Shown in pieces: positions 46,998-56,244 of a stretch of DNA of 64,000 bases. The DNA comes from Gammaproteobacteria bacterium (lineage in GTDB: Bacteria; Pseudomonadota; Gammaproteobacteria; UBA6429; Thiohalophilaceae), in NCBI GenBank assembly GCA_029880855.1, contig JAOUNS010000006.1, forward strand, positions 124,001 through 188,000, read 5' to 3'. Positions within the stretch are counted from its first letter, which is position 1. Each line of letters starts with the position of its first letter. The notes below the pieces were generated by a model, which worked only from the letters and a program-made list of their open reading frames with translations, was not told the origin of the DNA and searched no databases. A program made the translations under genes and the position numbers.

Positions 46998-47731
46998 GCG
47001 GCAACCCGATAACAGGTGCAAGCTATTTTCTGCGCGGACTGACCCTGATCCGTCAGCCCGGCATAAAAAAATACGTCATCATCCCGCTGATCATCAATGT
47101 TATTTTATTCTCGGTGCTGATATGGCTGTCATTGGCCTATTTTAAGGATACCGTTGATTCTTTGGTTGCCGATTTGCCGAGCTGGTTATCCTGGATCACC
47201 GGCGCAATCTGGATATTGCTGGCCGCCTGTATTGCATTGGGGATCTATTTCAGTTTTACCATTGTTGCCAATCTGATTGGTGCTCCATTTAACAGTTATC
47301 TGGCGGCCGCCGTGGAGAAACACCTCACCGGCCAGACGCCGCCTGAGGTCAATCGTTCCATCAGCAAGGAGATCATCTTTTCCATCAGTAATGAATTGCG
47401 TAAATTGCTTTACTTCCTGATGTGGGGTATCCCTTTATTCATTATAACCTTCATTCCCGTCGTCAATCTTGTCGCACCACTCCTGTGGTTCTATTTCGGC
47501 ACCTGGATGCTGGCGGTTGAATATGCCGACTACCCCATGGGCAATCATGGCCTTGGTTTTAAGGAGATACTGGACAAACTGGCCGAGAAAAAAGTCATGT
47601 CACTGGGCTTTGGCGGTGCTGTCATGTTCGGCACCATGTTGCCGGTGTTTAACTTTTTGGTGATGCCCGCAGCGGTTGCCGGTGCGACAGTCATGCGAGT
47701 AGAACAATTTCCTGTCAACCAACAAAAATAA
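46994..47731 (+). CDS. cysZ: CysZ/EI24-family membrane protein
   Basis: A 245-residue inner-membrane protein with about four helices (residues 30-55, 65-100, 135-160 and 200-225). The start SGNPITGASYFLRGLTLIRQ and the IVANLIGAPFNSYLAAAVE segment match CysZ, a sulfate uptake protein. No cysteine-biosynthesis genes are adjacent, so sulfate transport is inferred from family only. Translation is coupled to the kinase gene (ATGA). Confidence 0.85.
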   Translation: MSGNPITGASYFLRGLTLIRQPGIKKYVIIPLIINVILFSVLIWLSLAYFKDTVDSLVADLPSWLSWITGAIWILLAACIALGIYFSFTIVANLIGAPFNSYLAAAVEKHLTGQTPPEVNRSISKEIIFSISNELRKLLYFLMWGIPLFIITFIPVVNLVAPLLWFYFGTWMLAVEYADYPMGNHGLGFKEILDKLAEKKVMSLGFGGAVMFGTMLPVFNFLVMPAAVAGATVMRVEQFPVNQQK

Positions 47732-47738
47732 TATCACT

Positions 47739-48662
47739 ATGATTTTTCATTTACCCCGCATCGTTATTTATTGGTTGATACTTTTTGGTTTGACATTCGC
47801 CTCTGCCACGCTGAGGGCGGATACTGACATCAAGCCCTCGTTTGATTGCCGAAAGGCTGCCAGTGATATGGAAAAAACCATTTGCAGTGATGCCGAACTT
47901 GCCCGTCATGATCGGGAACTGGGTGAGGTCTACAAAAAAATCCGTAACAAGATGGATCGTGAGGAAAAAACAGCCCTGAAGCAGGATCAACTGGAATGGC
48001 TGGATAATCGTCACGATCGTTGCGGGACGAATCCAAACGGTCCCCGAAATCAGTCTGTGATAGATTGTCTGATTAAACATTACCAACAGAGAACTGATGT
48101 GCTCTCCCGGTTGTTACTCGATGATGCAACCTATTACCGGGAATCAGTTAAATGGAAGGAGCTCACCCTGCCTGGCAGAAAAAAGTGGCGCAAGCTGGCA
48201 AACTGGTCTGCATCCTGCGAGGGGCGACGTCACCTGGAAATCCTGGCAGGATACGGCTATGGAATAAAATTTTTACAGGTGGATAATCAGAACTACGTCA
48301 TGCACGTCACCTGCGATCTGTATGCCTATGAAAGTGTCTACGAGGTTTATCTTGTCAGGTTCACCGGACAGGGTATTAAAACCAGCCTGTTGAAATTGCC
48401 GCAACTTAAACTCAACGAAGGCAACAACACCTGGAAACTTGTGTATGATAAACGCATCACCGGCGGTTTTTATAAAGACCGCAAGCTGCTGACTATGCTG
48501 CACCGTTATTCAGGTGTGGGTAACTGCGGCTATCTGCTTGACTACAAAATTACCATTAAACCTGATTCAGCATCTGCCGCTATAAATAGCGCACGGGGGA
48601 ATGCCGATTGCTCGATTGACAAGGACCCCGATCAATGGCCTGAAATCAAACTGAAAAAGTGA
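47739..48662 (+). CDS. Exported LprI-domain protein (first of a tandem pair)
   Basis: A 307-residue protein with a signal peptide (about residues 1-27, to TLRAD) and an N-terminal LprI/DUF1311 domain: FDCRKAASDMEKTICSDAEL, then LKQDQLEWLDNRHDRCG. LprI of Mycobacterium inhibits lysozyme, but most family members are uncharacterised. The C-terminal 190 residues are not recognised and contain more cysteines. It starts seven bases after cysZ and is followed six bases later by a second LprI-domain gene. Confidence 0.75.
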   Translation: MIFHLPRIVIYWLILFGLTFASATLRADTDIKPSFDCRKAASDMEKTICSDAELARHDRELGEVYKKIRNKMDREEKTALKQDQLEWLDNRHDRCGTNPNGPRNQSVIDCLIKHYQQRTDVLSRLLLDDATYYRESVKWKELTLPGRKKWRKLANWSASCEGRRHLEILAGYGYGIKFLQVDNQNYVMHVTCDLYAYESVYEVYLVRFTGQGIKTSLLKLPQLKLNEGNNTWKLVYDKRITGGFYKDRKLLTMLHRYSGVGNCGYLLDYKITIKPDSASAAINSARGNADCSIDKDPDQWPEIKLKK

Positions 48663-48668
48663 TCCATC

Positions 48669-49778
48669 ATGCACACCAGAACAATTCCCGGTTACCTGTC
48701 TTGTCTCGTCTGTCTGTTCCTTGCCCTGCCTGTCCAGGCAGCACCTGCCGACTGGTCGGGTGAATGGAAGATCAATGATCCAACACGGTACCACTCCATC
48801 ACCATTGAAAATGTTACGGCTGAAGGCTTCAGCTTTTATTACGACGAAGGCATCGGGATGAACGGCCATTCTATCAATGGCACTGCCCGCTTTGTCGATG
48901 CCAACAGTGCAACAGCGGTGATCGATGACAACACATCGAAAACCTGTACCCTTACCATCAAAATGGAACCTTCTTCCCGTGGCAACACACTCAGCCTGCT
49001 GGGCTGTTCCATTAATCACTATTATGAACTTACTGCCGAATCCCGTTTCGTCCCCGACTCAGTCAAGTTGTATTACAAGGCCGGATTTGATTGTGCCAAA
49101 GCGACCGGTCCCGTTGAAACGGGAATTTGTGAATCAAGAGTGCTTGCCGCAGCCGATCTGCTATTGGGCAGTCGTTACAAAAGCCTGCGCAAGCAACTGG
49201 ATAAATCAGGGCAAAAACAATTGCGTGATGCACAACGCGCCTGGCTGAAAGCTCGCGATCAGCAATGCAAAGCGAAGGACAAAACCGAATTCTGTCTGCG
49301 CCGTTTTTACGGCCTGCGCCTGCTGCAACTCTACGTGCAGGAAAAGTACCACTTCAAAGCCGGCGACAAACCCAACTATGCGCTCATCGACCAGATCTAC
49401 CGGCAGCAGAACAAACTGGCTGACGCAGAGAGTAACGGATTAATGGAAAACGGCCTGGGGTTATGGCTGGGCGGCATGATGCAATACCATCTGATTGATC
49501 TCGGTTATTTCGAACTCACAACTACACCTGTCGGTAAACAAGGCTACATCATGACAGGCCCCTATTATTTTGACCGTTCCATGGGTCATGACCCTGCGAG
49601 CATGGAAGATCAAATCCACATCGAGTTCTCAAAACAGTACGGGTTGGTTTGCGCCCGCTTCACCCGTGGTGAACTGCATATCTACCTGCCGGTGCAAGGC
49701 GCTCCATTCTCAGACCACCTGCAAAAATGGCTGGCGGAGATCCCGGTTAAGGAAAAGACAATACACAAGGTTTTCTAG
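48669..49778 (+). CDS. Exported LprI-domain protein (second of a tandem pair)
   Basis: A 369-residue protein with a signal peptide (residues 1-24, ending LPVQAAPAD). Residues about 25-130 are a separate unrecognised domain; the LprI-like domain follows at about 135-220 (AGFDCAKATGPVETGICESR, then LRDAQRAWLKARDQQC). The C-terminal 150 residues are not recognised. Domain order differs from the preceding gene, so the two are not simple duplicates although they share the cysteine module. Confidence 0.75.
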   Translation: MHTRTIPGYLSCLVCLFLALPVQAAPADWSGEWKINDPTRYHSITIENVTAEGFSFYYDEGIGMNGHSINGTARFVDANSATAVIDDNTSKTCTLTIKMEPSSRGNTLSLLGCSINHYYELTAESRFVPDSVKLYYKAGFDCAKATGPVETGICESRVLAAADLLLGSRYKSLRKQLDKSGQKQLRDAQRAWLKARDQQCKAKDKTEFCLRRFYGLRLLQLYVQEKYHFKAGDKPNYALIDQIYRQQNKLADAESNGLMENGLGLWLGGMMQYHLIDLGYFELTTTPVGKQGYIMTGPYYFDRSMGHDPASMEDQIHIEFSKQYGLVCARFTRGELHIYLPVQGAPFSDHLQKWLAEIPVKEKTIHKVF

Positions 49779-49858
49779 CCGGTAACTGCCTTTTAATGGA
49801 TTTTTATCGCATCTAAATCTCTATAGCGGCCTTTTATCTGGCCGTTGTCAAAACTTGC

Positions 49859-49886
49859 TGGACATACTGAAAAGCCTGCCTATAAT
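49859..49886 (+). promoter_or_regulatory. Sigma-70 promoter of hipBA
   Basis: TGGACA, 16 bases, TATAAT, just before the palindromic operator. A second, weaker palindrome (CGGCC-N8-GGCCG, 49827-49844) lies upstream. Confidence 0.7.
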
Positions 49887-49887
49887 A

Positions 49888-49911
49888 GACTTTAAATAAT
49901 CTGTTAAAGTC
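49888..49911 (+). promoter_or_regulatory. Perfect N8 palindrome, likely HipB operator
   Basis: GACTTTAA, eight bases, TTAAAGTC. The 8-base spacer equals that of the E. coli HipB operators (TATCC-N8-GGATA). It starts one base after the -10 box, where a repressor would block transcription. Confidence 0.75.
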
Positions 49912-49946
49912 TTTTATTTGCCTTTTGAGCCCGTTTATTACCTGTT

Positions 49947-50282
49947 ATGGACTTCTATTCTTTATCTGACAAACGCATCGCTGCGGAACTGGGGGAACGG
50001 TTACGCAGCCTGCGCCTGCGCCGGGACCTCACCCAACAACAACTGGCAGAGGCCACCACCCTCTCGCTCAACGTGATTAAGGCACTGGAGATGGGACGCG
50101 GCAAACTGACCAGCCTGATCGCCGTCCTGCGTGAGCTGGGCTGTCTGGACGACCTGGACAGCTTTATCCCCCGGCAGGAGATCAGCCCCCTGCAACTGGC
50201 CCGCAGCCAGGGCAAGCCGCGGCAGCGCGCCTCCGGCAAACGCCGCATGGCCGATGAGACGGAGCCCCCCACAGAATGGTAA
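49947..50282 (+). CDS. hipB: HipB-type antitoxin, XRE-family DNA-binding protein
   Basis: A 111-residue protein. The helix-turn-helix lies at about residues 15-70 (LGERLRSLRLRRDLTQQQLA, then LNVIKALEMGRGKLTSLI). The C-terminal 40 residues are basic and proline-rich and look unstructured, unlike the short tail of E. coli HipB. It overlaps hipA by seven bases and should repress its own promoter through the palindrome at 49888-49911. Confidence 0.88.
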   Translation: MDFYSLSDKRIAAELGERLRSLRLRRDLTQQQLAEATTLSLNVIKALEMGRGKLTSLIAVLRELGCLDDLDSFIPRQEISPLQLARSQGKPRQRASGKRRMADETEPPTEW

Positions 50283-51595
50283 AACGGGTCGATACCGCGC
50301 TGGTCAGCCTCTGGGGCTACACCGTCGGCGCTATCGCCTGGCGGGCTGATCGCGGTTACGGCGTCTTTGAATATGAGCCGGATTTTCTCTCCACCGGCCT
50401 GGATATCGCCCCGTTACAGATGAGTTTGAACATAGCGCGGCATGGCAGCGGCCTGTTCAGTTTTCCCGGCCTCAACTCCGGCACCTTCTTCGGCCTGCCC
50501 GGCCTGTTGGCCGATGCCCTGCCGGATAAATTCGGCAACAGTATCATCAACGCCTGGCTGGCGCGGCAGGGGCGTGACATCAATGAATTCAGCCCGGTGG
50601 AACGACTTTGTTATACAGGTAAACGAGCCATGGGGGCACTGGAGTTTGCCCCTGCCTACATTGATCGGCATGACAAATCGGTGCCGGTGGAGATCGCGGA
50701 TCTGGTGGAGTTGGCGCAGACCATCATGACCAACCGCAATAGTCTGGACGTCAATCTCGGCCACGGGAATACAGCCGGCAATGATGCCATTCTGGATATT
50801 CTGCGTGTCGGTACCTCGGCCGGCGGCGCCAGACCCAAGGCGGTCATCGCCATGGATGCACAGGGCAATGTGCGCTCCGGGCAAACGGAAGCCCCGGCCG
50901 GTTACGACTACTGGATCCTGAAATTCGACGGAGTCACCGATTTGGAACTGGGAGAACCCCGGGAGTACGGCCGCATCGAATATGCCTATCACCAGATGGC
51001 CGTGGCGGCAGGCATCAACATGACCGAATGCCGGCTGCTGGAAGAAAACGGTCGCGCCCATTTCATGACCAAACGTTTTGATCGGGTGAACGGCAACAAG
51101 CTGCACCTGCAATCCCTGTGCGGTATCGCCCATTATGACTACAATCAGGCCGGCGCCTACAGCTACGAGCAGGCCTTTGCCGTGATGCGCAAACTGCGTC
51201 TGAGCAAGGCTGAAGCGGAACAACAGTTTCGACGCATGGTATTTAATGTGATTGCCCGCAATCAGGATGATCACACCAAGAATATTGCCTTTCTCATGCA
51301 ACCGGACGGGAAGTGGCAGCTGTCACCTGCCTACGATGTGATCTATTCACACAACCCGGCCGGGATCTGGACCAACCAGCACCAGATGAGCCTCAATGGT
51401 AAACGGGATCACTTCACGCGCGCCGACCTGTTGAGCATTGCCGAAAGTATCAGCCTGAATCGACCGCAACAGATCATTGATGAAATTATGCAAGCCGTCA
51501 GCCAATGGCCGATCCATGCCGCGTCAGCCGGGGTGGGTAAAACCATCATCGCTGAGATCAGTAAACACCAGCGTCTGGATATCAAAAACAGTTAA
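50276..51595 (+). CDS. hipA: HipA-type serine/threonine kinase toxin
   Basis: A 439-residue kinase. The N-terminal HipA_N domain has SFPGLNSGTFFGLPGLLADA. The kinase part has the glycine- and serine-rich loop GTSAGGARPKA (179-189; a serine here is autophosphorylated in known HipA), the catalytic NQDDHTKN (329-336), and the metal-binding PAYDVI (351-356). All catalytic positions appear intact. E. coli HipA phosphorylates glutamyl-tRNA synthetase; the target here is unknown. It is convergent with the helicase gene. Confidence 0.92.
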   Translation: MVKRVDTALVSLWGYTVGAIAWRADRGYGVFEYEPDFLSTGLDIAPLQMSLNIARHGSGLFSFPGLNSGTFFGLPGLLADALPDKFGNSIINAWLARQGRDINEFSPVERLCYTGKRAMGALEFAPAYIDRHDKSVPVEIADLVELAQTIMTNRNSLDVNLGHGNTAGNDAILDILRVGTSAGGARPKAVIAMDAQGNVRSGQTEAPAGYDYWILKFDGVTDLELGEPREYGRIEYAYHQMAVAAGINMTECRLLEENGRAHFMTKRFDRVNGNKLHLQSLCGIAHYDYNQAGAYSYEQAFAVMRKLRLSKAEAEQQFRRMVFNVIARNQDDHTKNIAFLMQPDGKWQLSPAYDVIYSHNPAGIWTNQHQMSLNGKRDHFTRADLLSIAESISLNRPQQIIDEIMQAVSQWPIHAASAGVGKTIIAEISKHQRLDIKNS

Positions 51596-51675
51596 CCGCA
51601 AAGCAAGGGCCGGGTTAACGATACATGTGCCTCTTCGCGTTCTTTGCGCAGCACTCCCGTCAGGAGAAACATCGA

Positions 51676-54600
51676 TCAGTATTGATCCGTCCTTTCTGAC
51701 AACGCCTGCAAATCCTGCAAGGCCTCATCCATATCCGACATGCCATAGGTATGCCGGGTATTTGTTTTGCTCCAGTTCAGAGCCAATTCCTCCAGCATGG
51801 CGACCGCCTTGCTGTTTTCCCGGTAAAGCCGTTCTATTTCCGATTGTTGTTCCTCACGCAAGGTCTGTCGTTCGGCAGCGGTCGAGTTGCCGTCCACATG
51901 ACGCACAATACTCTTTACCAGCATCACAATACGGGAAAGATTTTCAATACCATTGAGGAAAACCTGCTCCGCAGACGAACTGTAGCGAATAAAGGTCAGT
52001 TCGGTGGGATTGAGTTTTTCATTCAGAACCCACAGGGTCTTGTGATATTGATCGATCAATTCACCCAGCTGGATACGTTCATGATCCAGCTTCATGGCAA
52101 TCAGATCAGCTTCAATCTCTCTGACGTTATGGGCCAATACGCTGTGAGAGGCCAACAGTTTTGTCCAGTGATATGACAAACCGCCCGCCGTCAGGCGTTG
52201 AATGGTATTCGCCTCTTTGAGTTTGACAAAAACATTGCTGACGCCCTGAATCACGCCCTGCCTGTCCAGACACCATGACATGTAACAAACCGGATGGATA
52301 GCCAGTCCGGCCCGTTCAAATACCCGGTAATGTTCCACAGACAACGGGTCCCCCTCTTCACCGGGGAAGCCGACCAGATCAACAGCCAGTGTACTGCCTT
52401 CATCAATCAACACCAGATCCATTTCAATCCCGGCAATCGCGTAATTCAGCAAGACTGTATAACCCTTGCCGGAAAAGGTATGGGCGAACTCCTGAATAAC
52501 CTCGTTACGATGTTCCAGTTTGGCATGATTTGCCGCCGCACTTTGCTGTATCTCAGATAAATATTGCTGCAACAGGGTCGTGGCGGGAATGTTTTCCATT
52601 GCCGCAGAAAGAAAAATCAGTTGCAGCTCACGCGCCCGGGTAACGCCGACATTGAAGACATCCGGTCGGTTCAGATAGGTATAGGTCGCCGGCAGCGTGT
52701 CATCATCCACACCACAGGAAATCAACATGATGTCCCGCTCCTCACCCTGGAAGGCATATGGTGTCCCGGCGCGTAATTTGTGGTTAACCAGTTCATCGAT
52801 AGTAAACATTTTAAACAGCAAATCCTGAATATATTCAGCCTGCTCCCGAAAAAAACTCAACACGCCGATAGCGAGTTTATATTGCGCCGGGATCACAGCC
52901 TGTTCATCCACCAGACTGCGCAGTTTTTCGAGAATCGCCTGCGCCTCCGTTTCGTTCACCCCGTTAATGCGCTGTCCGTTTTCTACGGCAATGATTTCAA
53001 TCGAACCATCCGATTCCGAGCCGGGTTTTTCTGTCATGATACGCAAGCGGTTGTCATAAAAACGACGGTTGCTGAAATTAATAATATTCGGTGTACTGCG
53101 ATAGTGCTCATTGAGCAGAACAACCGACTCCTGGGCACCCAGTTTGCGAACCACCACATCCACCAGACTGTCGTCACGGTAGCTGATATCAAATGTGGCT
53201 GCATCAATCGCTAAGCGATCCAGCAATTGCCCTTGCCGGGCGCGCGAGAGGAAAGAAACATGGCGTAATTGCTTCGGGTCACCGACGACCAGCACCCGTC
53301 TGGCACGATACAGGGCAGGTAAACACGAGGCCACATCACACTGGGTTGCTTCATCAATAATGACCAAATCAAACATTTCCGGTTTTAGCGGCAATGCACG
53401 GTGTAATGCGGCAAGAGAACAAAGCCAGATGGGCATAGCCTCCAGCAAGGCGGTGAAATTCAGCTCGGTAAATAATTGTTCCTGACGCAGGGACGTCTTT
53501 GCACCCAAAGCCTGGCGAAATTTGGTCAAGCTCTGTCGATTGTGTTTCAAACAATCATGCAGTTTATTGTGAAAGACGATATCAATATGTTCCGCCAATA
53601 ATGCTTCCCGCTGTTTTTGCAGGCTCTGCATCTCGGCCAGACTGTCATGCAAAAACTCCACCTGTCCCCGTTGCCGGGAAAGCCGCCACAGGCGAAATTT
53701 GGCAAACAGATTGTACCGGTATTTACCGTTTTCGACATCATACAGGAATTGGCCATCACTTTGCGCAGTAACCAGCTGCTTTTCAAACGCGCGCTCTTTT
53801 TTTGACAGTTTGCTGATCAGCCGATTCAGTTCACGTTTTTTCGTATTGCGTTTTTTCCCGGCCACCCTGCCCTGAGTGATCTCATCCAGATATTTTTTCA
53901 GATGACTGTGGTAATCACGTGTCCCGGCGCGCATGACCGCGTTGTGACTGAGACCGAAATTTTCCACGATCTTGTCGCGTATCACATCAACGGCATGTTC
54001 ATTTTGCGACACGACAAGGACGCTCTCCCCTTGCATAAAGCGCTCCAGCGCCAGTGAAGCAATGGTATAGCTTTTACCTGTACCCGGCGGTCCGATTAAC
54101 AGACTCAGGACATTTCTCGAGGCGCAGTACATGATCTGCTTTTGTGCATCACTTAACAGGCCCGGGACAGTTCTGAAATCAGACAACCGCTTGGCGCGTC
54201 GTGTCAGGGTTTCGCCTGTCGGATTTCCCAACAGTGCAATGATCGGCGCGGGGAATGATGCGTCACCGGCCATCAGGGTTAATTCATCAATGATGCCCCT
54301 GGATGACATGGAACGACTAATAAACATGACGGCAGAAGCCGGGACAAACAAATAACTGCGCTTACCGATTGCAGCGACCTGGGTGGCAAAATTCTCCTTA
54401 CCTGCCGGCAACTCCGCCGATAACAGTACCTGTTTTTCATTGCTGTATTTATTTAACAAATCCAACAGACATTGTGTATCAGTCGGATCACATTGCTCGA
54501 CAACATCCCTTTCAAACTCTTCTGAATGTTCCCGCCCTCCCGTTAACGCATAAAGTAAGGTATAGTTCCAGCGTGGATTATTGATATCAATGCTGATTTG

Positions 54601-54942
54601 ATAACCATTGTCTCGCACACACTCCGCATCATACAAAAACAGTGGTGCACAGATTTTACGGGTGGCGGGTTTCCCATATGCGTTGGTCGTTAAAGAACCA
54701 ATGATAAAGTGGGAGGCATACAGCAGGGTCTTTTCCCGTCGGTAGGTGGCAACAGCCGCATATAATGCTTCACCATACTTATGATCAACACTGTAAGCGC
54801 CCGTCACCTGACAGACCGCTGTTTCAGCCAGGGTTAACTGACGCAGGTGCTGGATATCATTGGCATGGATATTCCACAGACTCTTGTTGCCGTTATCCGC
54901 TTCATAACAGGCATGCAAATATTTAATCGACTCAACCGGCAT
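51676..54942 (-). CDS. Large SF1 (Upf1-like) helicase with nuclease-like C-terminal region
   Basis: A 1088-residue protein. Residues 1-255 are unrecognised. The helicase core has Walker A GPPGTGKSYT (284-293), an inserted coiled-coil region at about 360-460, Walker B DLVIIDEATQC (525-535), GDPKQLR (554-560), LNEHYRSTPNIINFSNRRFY (610-629), FQGEERDIMLIS (731-742) and FNVGVTRARE (763-772). Residues about 815-890 look like a PD-(D/E)XK-type fold (GIEMDLVLIDEGS, then LAVDLVGFPGE), but the usual lysine is not clear. A helical tail follows. It is 22 bases downstream of the TelA gene, so likely co-transcribed. Confidence 0.82.
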   Translation of the reverse strand: MPVESIKYLHACYEADNGNKSLWNIHANDIQHLRQLTLAETAVCQVTGAYSVDHKYGEALYAAVATYRREKTLLYASHFIIGSLTTNAYGKPATRKICAPLFLYDAECVRDNGYQISIDINNPRWNYTLLYALTGGREHSEEFERDVVEQCDPTDTQCLLDLLNKYSNEKQVLLSAELPAGKENFATQVAAIGKRSYLFVPASAVMFISRSMSSRGIIDELTLMAGDASFPAPIIALLGNPTGETLTRRAKRLSDFRTVPGLLSDAQKQIMYCASRNVLSLLIGPPGTGKSYTIASLALERFMQGESVLVVSQNEHAVDVIRDKIVENFGLSHNAVMRAGTRDYHSHLKKYLDEITQGRVAGKKRNTKKRELNRLISKLSKKERAFEKQLVTAQSDGQFLYDVENGKYRYNLFAKFRLWRLSRQRGQVEFLHDSLAEMQSLQKQREALLAEHIDIVFHNKLHDCLKHNRQSLTKFRQALGAKTSLRQEQLFTELNFTALLEAMPIWLCSLAALHRALPLKPEMFDLVIIDEATQCDVASCLPALYRARRVLVVGDPKQLRHVSFLSRARQGQLLDRLAIDAATFDISYRDDSLVDVVVRKLGAQESVVLLNEHYRSTPNIINFSNRRFYDNRLRIMTEKPGSESDGSIEIIAVENGQRINGVNETEAQAILEKLRSLVDEQAVIPAQYKLAIGVLSFFREQAEYIQDLLFKMFTIDELVNHKLRAGTPYAFQGEERDIMLISCGVDDDTLPATYTYLNRPDVFNVGVTRARELQLIFLSAAMENIPATTLLQQYLSEIQQSAAANHAKLEHRNEVIQEFAHTFSGKGYTVLLNYAIAGIEMDLVLIDEGSTLAVDLVGFPGEEGDPLSVEHYRVFERAGLAIHPVCYMSWCLDRQGVIQGVSNVFVKLKEANTIQRLTAGGLSYHWTKLLASHSVLAHNVREIEADLIAMKLDHERIQLGELIDQYHKTLWVLNEKLNPTELTFIRYSSSAEQVFLNGIENLSRIVMLVKSIVRHVDGNSTAAERQTLREEQQSEIERLYRENSKAVAMLEELALNWSKTNTRHTYGMSDMDEALQDLQALSERTDQY

Positions 54943-54964
54943 TCAAGGCAACCTCAAGTTATCG

Positions 54965-56125
54965 TCAGAATGACGACCGTTCTGTCCCTTTATTCTCAAT
55001 AATACCCTGCGCCGCCTTTGTCGGCCCGGCGGTCAAATTCCGGCCCAACTGTGTCATTTCCACAACGGAAGCACTCATCAAGGGCAGGGCAGTATGGCGA
55101 AACCGGTTGATATCATCCAGCGACAAACTGACATCCTGGAATGCCGATTTCAGTTTAGACATGGCTGACTGTACTGCCTTGGTCTGTTTGGCCATTGCCT
55201 GAGACTCGGCGTTCATTTTAGCGCTGGAGTTTATCAGCATCTCTTCTGCCTGCTGATTCAGACTTGCCACCTCGCCCAGTATTGTTTTATGGGTCTGCAA
55301 AGCAACCACCAGTGTCATGGCGGTGTTTAACGCAACGACAGTAACACTCAATGCCCGATCAATGCCGCGTATCAACTCCCTGTTATTTCGAATGATGATC
55401 TCGGTCGTCATGATCCCTTGCTGACTGACGGCCAGTTGTTGTTGCAAATCGTGAATACGTTGCTTAAGGGGGTAGATAATTTCATTTTCAATATAGTGTT
55501 GATGTGTATTTTCTGTACCCTCAACAAGCTTTTCCGCAATGCGCTTGTCCAGCAACAGACCAAGTTTTATTTCGCCTTCCAATTCAATGGTCAGTTTGCG
55601 CAAACGGTCCTGATCATTTCTGAGTGTAATGTTATCCCGCTCCAGCTGTCCGCGTCCGTCCTGCAGTTGTGTCAGGATCGACTGGAAATCCCCTTCCCTG
55701 GCCCGGTAGCGTTTGACCCAGGCGGATAACGGTGTATCCAGTGCGAACCAGCGGGTAAACAGCCGGCGTAACGTCCCCATGTCAAAGTTGTACCGGTTTG
55801 GATTAATCTGCGCGGTCCGTTGTTGCAAGGCTTGCAGGGCATGGGCCACCGACCCGCCATCCTCGGCATCGCTGAGCAGCTTGTCCAGCGGCTGTTTGAG
55901 CAGTTGTCCGGTGCGGGCCAGATCCTGCTGAACCCGATATCCCAGGTTGTGAATCCGGCCGGACGTTTCCCGTTGTTTGTTGATATCCCGTGAATCCCGC
56001 AAAAAAATCTCATTTAGCAACGCATCAACCTGCTTATCCGTGAGTGCCCCGTTCGTTTCGGTAATTTCATACATTTCGGCCAAAGAAACCGAACCGGGCA
56101 GGTGAACGGACAATTCATCAGTCAT
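54965..56125 (-). CDS. TelA-family protein (toxic anion resistance-like)
   Basis: A 386-residue, largely helical cytoplasmic protein. The middle (about 145-215) has the charged coiled stretch LERDNITLRNDQDRLRKLTI and LDKRIAEKLVEG; the C-terminal half has VALNTAMTLVVALQTHKTIL, typical of TelA/KlaA. TelA genes were linked to tellurite resistance and membrane stress, but their molecular role is unclear. No ter genes are nearby. It is the first gene of a pair with the helicase. A small inverted repeat (GACTG-N9-CAGTC, 56179-56197) lies upstream. Confidence 0.82.
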   Translation of the reverse strand: MTDELSVHLPGSVSLAEMYEITETNGALTDKQVDALLNEIFLRDSRDINKQRETSGRIHNLGYRVQQDLARTGQLLKQPLDKLLSDAEDGGSVAHALQALQQRTAQINPNRYNFDMGTLRRLFTRWFALDTPLSAWVKRYRAREGDFQSILTQLQDGRGQLERDNITLRNDQDRLRKLTIELEGEIKLGLLLDKRIAEKLVEGTENTHQHYIENEIIYPLKQRIHDLQQQLAVSQQGIMTTEIIIRNNRELIRGIDRALSVTVVALNTAMTLVVALQTHKTILGEVASLNQQAEEMLINSSAKMNAESQAMAKQTKAVQSAMSKLKSAFQDVSLSLDDINRFRHTALPLMSASVVEMTQLGRNLTAGPTKAAQGIIENKGTERSSF

Positions 56126-56244
56126 ACGAGGCGGTGTTCCGGCTAACGGGAAAATCCTTGAAAATGCAAATTATTATCGACTGGAATTTTCACAGTCTTT
56201 GTAATAATGGTTAAATAACACTACACGCATATTTTAGCAAGTTT

